5,852 nucleotides of DNA from Spirochaetota bacterium (GCA_009908925.1 JAAAOH010000047.1:1-5852); one strand, 5' to 3'; counted from the first letter of the stretch, positions 1 through 5,747 are shown. A program made the numbers and translations. Notes: generated by a model not told the origin, from the sequence alone.

Positions 1-11
1 CGCCCGGCGGA

Positions 12-953
12 TCAGTTTTCGGCAGCCCCGGCCAGCGCAGCGGCTGTCTCGGCATCGGTGACGAGTACCGTCGCCATGCCGGAAGCCAGGGCCGCGGACA
101 GCGCCGGCGCCTTGCGCGCGCCTGCTGCGACCACAACGGCATTCTCGGCGTTGCGCATACGCTCGGCATCCATTTTGATCATCCGCTCATCGAGCTCCGT
201 GCTTACAAGGCTACCGGAGGCGTCGATAAAGGTAAAGTTCATGGCCGCCACCGCACCCGCCCCGCGAAGTCGGGCGAGCTCATCGGGCGGGATGATCTCG
301 TACTTGAACACCGAATCCTCCTCGCTCAGCCCGCTCACCCCCACCAGGAGGGTTGTGACCTTCTCCCAGGCACGAAGCACCCGAACGAAGTTTCCGTCCG
401 TACGAATGGAGCGGCTCGTGTCTGCGGTGTCGAGGATGGCGGGAGTGTTTACGAGGTAACTCGAACCGCCGAGTTTGCGGGCGAAGCGCGCGGCAATCGC
501 GTTCGGGTAGATGCCGGTTTCGACCTCACCCATCGCACCGATGATCGGCACGACATCCACGCCGCTTTTGCCGGTATCGGGCAGATGATCGGCCACCGCC
601 TTGAGGGTCTCTCCCCAGCTCACGCCGAGATAATCACCGCTCGACACCGTGCGACCGAGGAGCTCGGCAAGAGCGCGCGCCATGTCGAGAAAGATCTGCT
701 CGCGGCGGGCGGAACTGGGTACCACGACACACTCGCGGAGCCCGTAGGCTGACTCGATCGCGGTCTCGAGCTCCGCGTGGCCCGCCTCCGGGTCGTGGAT
801 GCGAATCTCCACGATACCGTCCTGCTTGGCGCGCGAGAGCCCGCGGGAGACAGTGGCCATGCTGATGTTCAACCGCTCGGCAATGTCACGCTGGGTGAGC
901 TCATCGACGTAGTACATCCGCGCGATCTTGTGCAGAAGCCGTTGTCGTCCCAC
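12..953 (-). CDS. SorC-family sugar-binding transcriptional regulator (downstream of the dehydrogenase genes)
   Basis: A 313-residue DNA-binding regulator of the SorC (DeoR-like) family, whose members usually sense phosphorylated sugars. Residues about 3-53 form the N-terminal helix-turn-helix: an MYYVDELTQRDIAERL stretch, then the ISMATVSRGLSRA recognition region and the GIVEIRI wing. Residues about 58-310 form the sugar-binding domain, with the family motif GVSWGET (110-116), a FIDASG segment (about 242-247) and the C-terminal AAGARK...VLVTDAETAAAL region. The length is normal for the family. The start is GTG at 953, chosen because GGAGGG lies at 962-957, only 3-4 nt upstream, and the HTH begins at once. 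It is read in the same direction as the E1/E2 genes, 58 nt after the E2 stop, with no promoter seen in the gap, so it is probably co-transcribed. The effector is unknown. Its usual GAVGD-like motif is altered (GAVAAMN), so effector specificity may differ from the second SorC protein here. Family assignment is firm; target and ligand are inference. Confidence 0.93.
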   Translation of the reverse strand: MGRQRLLHKIARMYYVDELTQRDIAERLNISMATVSRGLSRAKQDGIVEIRIHDPEAGHAELETAIESAYGLRECVVVPSSARREQIFLDMARALAELLGRTVSSGDYLGVSWGETLKAVADHLPDTGKSGVDVVPIIGAMGEVETGIYPNAIAARFARKLGGSSYLVNTPAILDTADTSRSIRTDGNFVRVLRAWEKVTTLLVGVSGLSEEDSVFKYEIIPPDELARLRGAGAVAAMNFTFIDASGSLVSTELDERMIKMDAERMRNAENAVVVAAGARKAPALSAALASGMATVLVTDAETAAALAGAAEN

Positions 954-980
954 ATGCCCTCCGGGTCACGAGATACAGGA

Positions 981-1006
981 CGGGCCCGCGCCCTGGCGCG
1001 GGCCCG
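981..1006 (-). other. Perfect GC-rich inverted repeat between E2 and regulator genes
   Basis: CGGGCCCGCGCC (981-992) and its exact reverse complement (995-1006) are separated by only CT, giving a 12-bp palindrome (as RNA, about 11 bp with a CCUG loop). It begins 5 nt after the E2 stop codon. The RNA downstream on the minus strand continues with TCCTGTATCTC, not a T-tract, so it is not a canonical intrinsic terminator. It could protect the 3' end of the pdh mRNA, partly attenuate read-through into the SorC gene, or mark an RNA-processing site. The structure is seen directly; the role is inferred. Confidence 0.7.
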
Positions 1007-1011
1007 CACAA

Positions 1012-2481
1012 TTATGCAGCAAGAAAGCGGACCGGATGCTCGAGGAGCGACCGCAGGGTGGCGAGGAACTCCGCTCCCTGGGCGCCGTCGATCACCCGAT
1101 GGTCGATCGTCAGGCTCAGTCCGAGCGTCTTGCGTTCTCCGATGGAGCCGTCCTCGTGTCGCACGAGCTGCTCCTCAATCGAGCCCACGCCGAGTATGGC
1201 GGCCTGGGGCGGGTTGATGATAGGCGTGAAGGTCGTAATGCCGTACATCCCAAGGTTCGTCACGGTGAAGGTGGCACCCTCGAGTTGCTCCGCCGCGATG
1301 GACCGGTTGCGGGCGGCGGAGGCGAGCTCACGCACCTGCGCGCCGAGCCCGCGGAGGGAAAGGGTCTCCGCCTGCCGGATGACCGGCACCATGAGCCCCT
1401 CGGGCATCGCCACGGCGACTCCGAGGTTCACCGTGCCGTACTCCACGATCTGCTCCTTCTCCATATCCACGGTTGCGTTGACACCCGGATGGCGTCGGAG
1501 CGCCTCGACTGTCGCGCGGAGCACGAAGTCGTTGACCGAGAGCTTGTTCTCGGGGTCTTCCTCGTTGGCCTCCACACGCATCTCGAGCAGCCGGCTCACA
1601 TCGGCATAACCGTTGAGGGTAACCGGCGGGATGTTCCCGTGGCTCTGCTGCATGTTCCGGGCGATGGCCCGCCGCATACCGGAGAAGCGCTTTGCCTCGC
1701 CCTCCGGAGCAGGCCCGGTCGGTGCCGATGCGGCCGCGCGTCTCGACGGCGCGGGAGCTGCCGCTGCGGGGCCGCGCTCCGCTGCGGCAAGCACGTCCTC
1801 TTTGGTGATGCGGCCCTGCGGCCCGCTGCCTTTCACCGCCGAAAGGTTCACACCCTGCTGCTCGGCGACGCGTCGCGCAACCGGGGTCGCGTTGACCGCG
1901 GCGCCCGCTCCGGCGCCTGCGGCTGCGGCCTCTTCCACGTCGCGCCCCTTGATCTCGCCGTGCGCGCCGGTAGCTTCGACCGTGGTGAGATCGATGCCAT
2001 GACGCTCGGCAAGCGTGCGCGCCCAGGGTGTCGCGGCGGGCTTCCCGCCCGCAGCGTCGGTCGCGTCCGAGGTGCCGGCCGCGGCGGGGGCAGCTCCCCC
2101 CGCGGCGCCGGTGTCGCCGGCTCCGGTCTCGCCGCCACCGGATGCGGCGGGCTGCTCGCCGGCCTCTCGTGGGGCCTCGTTCGCCGGCGCACCGGCCTCC
2201 CCGCCGCCGGCGGCACCCCCGGCCTCCTCGGGCACTTCCTCGCCCTCCTCACCGATGTAGCCGATGGGCTCGGTGACGGGCACGGTCTCACCCTCGCCGC
2301 GGGTAATCTTCAGGAGGACGCCGGAACGTTCCGCCTCGACCTCCATGGCGACCTTGTCGGTCTCTATCTCGAGGATGGCCTCGCCGGTTTCGACCCTGTC
2401 GCCTTCCTGCTTCAGCCATCTGATGATCTGTCCTTCTTCCATGGCCATTCCGGCCTTGGGCATGATTACGGCATCTGCCAC
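1012..2481 (-). CDS. pdhC: Dihydrolipoamide acyltransferase, E2 core of a pyruvate (or acetoin) dehydrogenase complex
   Basis: E2 transfers the acyl group from lipoamide to CoA and forms the structural core of the cytoplasmic complex. The 489-residue protein shows these parts in order: one lipoyl domain (1 to about 78) with the lipoylated lysine K43 in ETDKVAME; an Ala/Gly/Pro/Glu-rich flexible linker (about 80-149); two peripheral subunit-binding domains (about 150-186 and 198-234, the second with GSGPQGRITKEDV); another Ala/Pro linker; and the catalytic domain (about 262-489) with the active-site motif DHRVIDG (H461, D465). The doubled subunit-binding domain is less usual, since one is typical. 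The start is GTG at 2481, supported by AAGGAGG at 2495-2489 with a 7-nt spacer; this ribosome site overlaps the E1 beta stop codon, 12 nt separating the two genes, so translation is probably coupled. The substrate is inferred from the neighbouring E1 genes; acoC is the alternative name. Confidence 0.95.
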   Translation of the reverse strand: MADAVIMPKAGMAMEEGQIIRWLKQEGDRVETGEAILEIETDKVAMEVEAERSGVLLKITRGEGETVPVTEPIGYIGEEGEEVPEEAGGAAGGGEAGAPANEAPREAGEQPAASGGGETGAGDTGAAGGAAPAAAGTSDATDAAGGKPAATPWARTLAERHGIDLTTVEATGAHGEIKGRDVEEAAAAGAGAGAAVNATPVARRVAEQQGVNLSAVKGSGPQGRITKEDVLAAAERGPAAAAPAPSRRAAASAPTGPAPEGEAKRFSGMRRAIARNMQQSHGNIPPVTLNGYADVSRLLEMRVEANEEDPENKLSVNDFVLRATVEALRRHPGVNATVDMEKEQIVEYGTVNLGVAVAMPEGLMVPVIRQAETLSLRGLGAQVRELASAARNRSIAAEQLEGATFTVTNLGMYGITTFTPIINPPQAAILGVGSIEEQLVRHEDGSIGERKTLGLSLTIDHRVIDGAQGAEFLATLRSLLEHPVRFLAA

Positions 2482-2493
2482 GGTGGAGCCTCC

Positions 2494-3474
2494 TTAGTCG
2501 AGCAATTCCTGGACCGCAGCCTTGACCTTCTCCGGCGTCGGGACCGCGTGCTTCTCGAGGTTCGGGTTGTAGGGGATCGGGGCGTCGGCGCCACCGATTC
2601 GCTTGATGGGGGCGTCGAGGTAGTAGAACGCCTCGCTGTCGGCTATCTGCGCGACGAGCTCGCCACCGAAACCGCCGAACTGAACCGCCTCATGAACGAC
2701 CATCGCTTTGCCCGTCTTGGCAACGGATTTGATGATGGGCTCCGCGTCGAGCGGGCGGATGGTGCGAGGGTCGACAACCTCGATTTCGATGCCCTGGGAG
2801 TTGGAGAGCTCCTCGGCGACTTCCATCACCATGGGAAGCATCCGGCCGTAGGTGACGATGGTGAGGTCGCTTCCCTCCCGCTTCACGTCGGTCTCCGAGA
2901 GCGGGATGTAGTACTCTTCCTCCGGCACGGGCCCCTTGCGCCGGTAGAGGACCTTCTGCTCCATGAACACGACAGGATTGTCGTCGTAGATGGAGGACAT
3001 GAGCAGGCCCTTGGCGTCCTGCGGTGTGGAGGGGATGACCACCTTGAGCCCGGGCACGTGGGCGTACCAGGCCTCCATACTCTGCGAGTGCTGGGCGGCG
3101 GCGCCGGTTCCCGAGCCCGCCGGCGTGCGGATGGTCATGGGCACGGTGGCCCGGCCGCCGAACATGTAGCGGATCTTCGCCGCCTGGTTGGCGAGCTGGT
3201 CCATGCCGACCGCGATGAAGTCGCTGAACTGTATCTCCACGATCGGGCGCATGCCCGTCACCGCTGCGCCGGCGCCGGCGCCGATGAGCGCGCCTTCGGA
3301 TATGGGCGTGTCGCGCACGCGCTCGTCTCCGAACTCCTCGACCATCCCGACGGACACGCCGAAGGCTCCGCCGTAGACGCCGATATCCTCACCCATGAAA
3401 AAGACGTCTTCGTCCTTTCTCATGGCGGTACTCATCGCCTCTTTTACTGCTTCTGCGTATGTGATCTCTCGCAT
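2494..3474 (-). CDS. pdhB: Pyruvate (or acetoin) dehydrogenase E1 component, beta subunit
   Basis: The beta subunit of the alpha2beta2 thiamine-diphosphate-dependent E1, which decarboxylates the 2-oxo acid and reductively acylates the E2 lipoyl group. At 326 residues it has the normal family length. Visible features are MGEDIGVYGG near the N terminus (27-36); DTPISEGALIGAG with E60, the glutamate expected to contact the ThDP aminopyrimidine; QAAKIRYMFGG (97-107); AAQHSQS with the active-site histidine H129; the PGLKVVIPSTPQDAKGLL segment (141-158); and a C-terminal transketolase domain containing VDPRTIRPLD and HEAVQFGGFGGEL. The ATG at 3474 is preceded by GGAGG (3488-3484) with a 9-nt spacer, and that site begins within 2 nt of the E1 alpha stop. 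Genes on both sides encode its partners. Several stretches resemble the acetoin dehydrogenase subunit AcoB as much as PdhB, so substrate choice is not settled by this protein alone. Confidence 0.96.
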   Translation of the reverse strand: MREITYAEAVKEAMSTAMRKDEDVFFMGEDIGVYGGAFGVSVGMVEEFGDERVRDTPISEGALIGAGAGAAVTGMRPIVEIQFSDFIAVGMDQLANQAAKIRYMFGGRATVPMTIRTPAGSGTGAAAQHSQSMEAWYAHVPGLKVVIPSTPQDAKGLLMSSIYDDNPVVFMEQKVLYRRKGPVPEEEYYIPLSETDVKREGSDLTIVTYGRMLPMVMEVAEELSNSQGIEIEVVDPRTIRPLDAEPIIKSVAKTGKAMVVHEAVQFGGFGGELVAQIADSEAFYYLDAPIKRIGGADAPIPYNPNLEKHAVPTPEKVKAAVQELLD

Positions 3475-3489
3475 TTTGTCTGGCCTCCG

Positions 3490-4470
3490 TTATGCGTATA
3501 CGTCGGTGGTGAGTAGATCCAGCGACGGTTCCTCGGCGTCCTCGGCAAACTTGACGGCCTGCTCGATGTTATCGGCGGCCTGCGTCTCCATGCCGTCGAG
3601 CTCTTTCTTCGTGAAGAGCTTCTCGTCCTCGAGCACCTTCCGCATGCGGGGAATGGGATCGAGCTTCTTCCAGTCTTCGATCTCCTCCTTGGTGCGATAG
3701 CGGTTGGCGTCGCTCTTGGAGTGGCCCTTATAGCGGTAGGTGTTCGAGATGATGAGCACCGGACCGGTCTCCCGTGCATGCTGGCGGGCCCACTCGGCGG
3801 TCTTGTAGACCTCGAAGATGTCGTTCCCGTCCACGTTTACGCCCGGGATGCCGTAGGCCTCCGCCCGCTTGGAAAGATCCTCGATATTGAACGCCTTCTT
3901 GCGGCTGAACGACATTGCGTACTGGTTGTTCTCGCACACGAACACGACCGGCAGGTCCCAGATCGAAGCCAGGTTGAGGGACTCGTGGAACACTCCCTCG
4001 TTCAGTGCGCCGTCACCGAAGAAGGAGACGACCACGCGGTCTATGCCCTTCATCCGGGTCGTGATGCCCGCGCCGGTTGCAATGGGAATGCCGCCTCCGA
4101 CGATGCCGTTTGCACCGAGGTTTCCGCGCTCGACATCGGCAATGTGCATGGAGCCGCCCTTGCCCTTGCAGTAGCCCGGCTCTTTGCCGAGCAGCTCCGC
4201 CATCATCCGGTTGAGCTCGGCGCCCTTGGAGATGAGGTGGCCATGTCCGCGATGGGTACTCGTCATGAGATCCTCGTCCTTCATGGGCCCCATGATACCG
4301 GTGGCGGTGGCCTCCTCACCGGCATAGAGGTGGGTCGTGCCGTGCACCATGCCGCGTGAGAAGAAGTAGGCAACCTTCTCCTCGAAATTGCGGGTATGGA
4401 GCATCTTCATATACATGTCCTGCAGCTTCTCTTTTCCCAACGACTTCGCAAGCGTCGTGGTCTGCGCCAT
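3490..4470 (-). CDS. pdhA: Pyruvate (or acetoin) dehydrogenase E1 component, alpha subunit
   Basis: The alpha subunit of the E1 heterotetramer, 326 residues from the chosen start. It carries the ThDP-binding motif GDGALNEG...ENNQYAMS (GDG 152-154, ENN 180-182), the substrate-channel region STHRGHGHLISKG (71-83), CKGKGGSMHIAD (101-112), GANGIVGGGIPIATGAG (119-135), and the mobile loop RYKGHSKSDANRYR (246-259). The C-terminal EEPSLDLLTTDVYA ending resembles PDH-type alpha subunits, whereas HRGHGH and GANGIVGGG are also typical of AcoA; hence pyruvate is preferred but acetoin is not excluded. The ATG at 4470 is preferred to an upstream in-frame GTG at 4494 because GGGAGG (4481-4476) lies 5 nt upstream of it and inside the longer reading. 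It is the first gene of the operon, transcribed from a promoter around 4568-4539 and probably repressed through the palindrome at 4522-4537. Confidence 0.95.
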   Translation of the reverse strand: MAQTTTLAKSLGKEKLQDMYMKMLHTRNFEEKVAYFFSRGMVHGTTHLYAGEEATATGIMGPMKDEDLMTSTHRGHGHLISKGAELNRMMAELLGKEPGYCKGKGGSMHIADVERGNLGANGIVGGGIPIATGAGITTRMKGIDRVVVSFFGDGALNEGVFHESLNLASIWDLPVVFVCENNQYAMSFSRKKAFNIEDLSKRAEAYGIPGVNVDGNDIFEVYKTAEWARQHARETGPVLIISNTYRYKGHSKSDANRYRTKEEIEDWKKLDPIPRMRKVLEDEKLFTKKELDGMETQAADNIEQAVKFAEDAEEPSLDLLTTDVYA

Positions 4471-4475
4471 CTTGT

Positions 4476-4481
4476 CCTCCC
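4476..4481 (-). promoter_or_regulatory. Ribosome binding site deciding the pdhA start
   Basis: GGGAGG on the minus strand, followed by the 5-nt spacer ACAAG and ATG at 4470. It favours this ATG over the in-frame GTG at 4494, which has no comparable site upstream. Confidence 0.85.
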
Positions 4482-4495
4482 GAATATGGATCACG

Positions 4496-4519
4496 TGCGA
4501 AAATGCAATATCTTTCGCA
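4496..4519. repeat. Inverted repeat TGCGAAA-N10-TTTCGCA in the pdhA leader
   Basis: Perfect 7-bp arms at 4496-4502 and 4513-4519 are separated by 10 nt. It lies between the predicted pdhA transcription start and its ribosome site, so it may be an RNA hairpin or an extra operator. The internal half CTTTCGC (4512-4518) differs by one base from CTTTCAC of the neighbouring palindrome (4531-4537), 19 bp away, which favours a related protein-binding site. The repeat is certain; the function is inferred. Confidence 0.6.
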
Positions 4520-4521
4520 TT

Positions 4522-4537
4522 GTGAAAGTTCTTTCAC
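4522..4537. promoter_or_regulatory. Operator-like palindrome at the pdhA transcription start
   Basis: GTGAAAG-TT-CTTTCAC is a perfect 7-bp inverted repeat around a 2-nt centre. It starts 2 nt after the predicted -10 box of the pdhA promoter and covers the expected transcription start, a position typical of a repressor site. Its frame GTGA-N8-TCAC is the same as that of the palindrome in the SorC-gutM leader (4714-4729), which suggests that one regulator recognises both. Confidence 0.7.
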
Positions 4538-4538
4538 C

Positions 4539-4568
4539 AAGGTACCCTGCTGACGCCGGGAGTGTCAA
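4539..4568 (-). promoter_or_regulatory. Predicted promoter of the pdhABC-SorC operon
   Basis: On the minus strand a perfect TTGACA (4568-4563) is followed after 18 nt by TACCTT (4544-4539), a weak -10 with three of six consensus bases. Transcription would start near 4532, giving a leader of about 60 nt. The strong -35 and poor -10 make the exact start uncertain. Confidence 0.5.
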
Positions 4569-4614
4569 GCGCCGGCTTATTCGCACGCCCGAGTACACCC
4601 AATCGATCTGAACG

Positions 4615-4650
4615 GTGAGGTAATATTCACTTATGTGCACGCCTATTCAC
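4615..4650. promoter_or_regulatory. Central pair of operator-like sites, 20 bp apart
   Basis: GTGAGGTAATATTCAC (4615-4630) and GTGCACGCCTATTCAC (4635-4650) follow the pattern GTGA-N8-TCAC, the second with one mismatch in the GTGA half. Both end in the identical TATTCAC, spaced exactly 20 bp. They lie between the two -35 boxes and so could serve either promoter or anchor a repression loop. The sequence pattern is seen; binding is inferred. Confidence 0.55.
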
Positions 4651-4667
4651 ATTTTTCAACTTTTTCC

Positions 4668-4696
4668 TTGACAGATACCCGGTATCGTCCCACAAT
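4668..4696 (+). promoter_or_regulatory. Predicted promoter of the SorC-gutM operon
   Basis: A perfect TTGACA (4668-4673), a 17-nt spacer and CACAAT (4691-4696, four of six consensus bases including the conserved second A and final T) form a sigma70-like promoter. It is preceded by a T-rich stretch (4652-4666) that could act as an upstream element. Transcription would start near 4703, about 40 nt before the ATG at 4743. This also rules out the ATG at 4635 as the real start. Confidence 0.7.
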
Positions 4697-4713
4697 ACGG
4701 TTTAATAACAAAC

Positions 4714-4740
4714 GTGAGCATGTGCTCACAAACGTGAATA
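4714..4740. promoter_or_regulatory. Operator-like palindrome plus repeated half-site in the regulator leader
   Basis: GTGAGCA-TG-TGCTCAC (4714-4729) is a perfect 7-bp inverted repeat. Its left half context ACAAACGTGA (4708-4717) is repeated exactly at 4728-4737, 20 bp further on, ending in GTGAATA (4734-4740), the reverse complement of the TATTCAC found upstream. A palindrome accompanied by a direct repeat of one half is also known for the SorC-family DeoR of Bacillus subtilis. The place just downstream of the promoter and ahead of the regulator's own ATG suggests autorepression. Confidence 0.7.
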
Positions 4741-4742
4741 GC

Positions 4743-5747
4743 ATGAACGAAGACAGATTGGAGCTTCTGGCCCAGGTTGCCGTGTGGTACTTCGAAGACG
4801 GCATCGATCAAAACGCAATCGCCGAACGCATAGGTCGATCCAGGTCGATGGTGTCCCGGATGCTCGCCGAGGTACGGGAGCGGGGAATCGTGGAGTTTCG
4901 GGTGAACTATCCCCTCCGCAGGGACCATGCCCGTGAACAGGCCATCGAGGACTACTACGGCATCGATCAGGCATGGGTGCTCGGCGCGCCGCCGGAAGCC
5001 GACGCAGACACCCGCGCACGTATACTCGGTAAGCTCGGCGCTCGCTGTCTGCAGTCGCGGCTCTTCGACGGCGTCCGAATCGGGGTCGGGCTCGGCGGGT
5101 CGGTGCAGGAAGTCATCAGAAACATGCCGTCCCTCGAGCTGCGTGAGGCGGTGGTAGTGCAGCTTATCGGCACGTTGAGCGCCCGACACCCGGAAATCGA
5201 CTCCTCGGAGCTCACCCGCATGCTCGCCGAACGACTCAACGCGGAGAGCCGCCACGTGCCCTCCCCCGCAATCGTGAATACCCGGGTCACCGCCGACTCC
5301 CTGCTGCGGGAAAGCTCGATACAGCAGGCACTCGAAGCAGCCCGGAACGTCGACGTTGCCCTCATCGGCGTCGGCACCATGCTTCCGCGGCCATCGTCGC
5401 TGCATATGCTCGGCTTCGTTCCCCAGGCCGACATCGACACCATCAAGGACCTCGGGGCGGTCGGCGATCTGCTGATGCGCTACATAGACCCCGACGGCAA
5501 AGAGATCCATATGCCGGGAGACCGGCATGTCATCGGCGTGCCCCTCGAGGCGCTGCGTGAAATCCCGTCGGTAATAGCGGTTGCCGCGGGAGAACCCAAG
5601 GTCGAGTCTCTGCGGGCGGCGCTTGCGGGCCGGTACTTCGATGTTCTCGTAACGGATGCGGACACCGCGGACGCCCTGATGAGCGGCAGTTCGCGAGATG
5701 ACATGAGCGGCGGTGCCCGGACACAGAGGAGAGAGATTCATGGCTAA
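4743..5747 (+). CDS. SorC-family sugar-binding transcriptional regulator (first gene of the gutM operon)
   Basis: A 334-residue regulator from the chosen ATG. The N-terminal HTH is at about residues 4-54 (AVWYFEDGIDQNAIAERIG, then SRSMVSRMLAEVRERGIVEFRV). The sugar-phosphate-binding domain, about 60-315, carries GVGLGGS (114-120) where many family members have a GVSWGRT-like motif, AVGDLLMRYIDPDGKEI (239-255), and the C-terminal AAGEPKVESLRAAL...VLVTDADTADAL region. The frame is open back to an ATG at 4635, but that codon lies upstream of the predicted promoter and adds residues unlike the family, so 4743 is preferred; an in-frame GTG at 4734 is possible. No Shine-Dalgarno sequence is visible before 4743, in contrast to every other gene here. 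The leader carries the operator-like palindrome, so autoregulation is likely, and the shared site pattern suggests it also controls pdhABC. The next gene resembles gutM, so a polyol phosphate such as glucitol 6-phosphate is a plausible but unproven effector. Confidence 0.92.
   Translation: MNEDRLELLAQVAVWYFEDGIDQNAIAERIGRSRSMVSRMLAEVRERGIVEFRVNYPLRRDHAREQAIEDYYGIDQAWVLGAPPEADADTRARILGKLGARCLQSRLFDGVRIGVGLGGSVQEVIRNMPSLELREAVVVQLIGTLSARHPEIDSSELTRMLAERLNAESRHVPSPAIVNTRVTADSLLRESSIQQALEAARNVDVALIGVGTMLPRPSSLHMLGFVPQADIDTIKDLGAVGDLLMRYIDPDGKEIHMPGDRHVIGVPLEALREIPSVIAVAAGEPKVESLRAALAGRYFDVLVTDADTADALMSGSSRDDMSGGARTQRREIHG
5726..5731 (+). promoter_or_regulatory. Ribosome binding site of the gutM-like gene
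   Basis: GAGGAG lies 8 nt upstream of the ATG at 5740 and inside the end of the SorC gene. It supports this start and the 8-nt overlap ATGGCTAA between the two genes, which favours translational coupling. Confidence 0.75.

Larger units (their letters stand above)
4471..4742. promoter_or_regulatory. Divergent control region between pdhA and the SorC-gutM operon
   Basis: This 272-nt non-coding stretch separates the two divergent start codons and is visibly richer in A+T than the flanking genes. It contains two back-to-back sigma70-like promoters, three full or near-full GTGA-N8-TCAC sites with an additional half-site, and a separate TGCGAAA/TTTCGCA inverted repeat in the pdh leader. No small gene or RNA gene was recognised in it. 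The individual elements are listed separately. Confidence 0.85.

Noticed and set aside
981..1006. Intrinsic terminator ending the pdh operon
   Set aside because: The stem is strong but is followed by TCCTGTATCTC on the transcribed strand, not a U-run, so it is listed only as an inverted repeat.
954..1011. A separate promoter for the downstream SorC gene
   Set aside because: A TGTATC-like -10 exists, but no -35-like hexamer is found at 16-18 nt; most of the gap is taken by the GC palindrome.
2030..2250. Low-complexity GC-rich stretch as a possible repeat element or recombination site
   Set aside because: It encodes the Ala/Gly/Pro/Glu-rich flexible linker normal between the lipoyl and subunit-binding domains of E2, in an intact frame.
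928..3516. Long plus-strand open frame (862 codons) opposite E2 and E1 beta
   Set aside because: It is antisense to two clearly conserved enzyme genes, has no ribosome site, and its translation is rich in Arg/Gly/His without any recognisable domain. Long antisense frames are expected in GC-rich coding DNA.
4522..4729. CRP/FNR-type binding sites, because of the GTGA...TCAC halves
   Set aside because: CRP sites have TGTGA-N6-TCACA spacing; here the inner gap is 8 in all cases and pairing extends through the inner bases of the two perfect sites, while two SorC regulators are encoded next to them.
4635..4742. Extended N terminus of the second SorC protein from the ATG at 4635
   Set aside because: The extension would begin upstream of the TTGACA/CACAAT promoter at 4668-4696, and its 36 residues are unlike the start of SorC proteins, which begin close to the HTH.
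4656..5741. Long minus-strand open frame (361 codons) opposite the second SorC gene
   Set aside because: It shadows a well-supported regulator, shows no family motif, and would read through the promoter and operator region.
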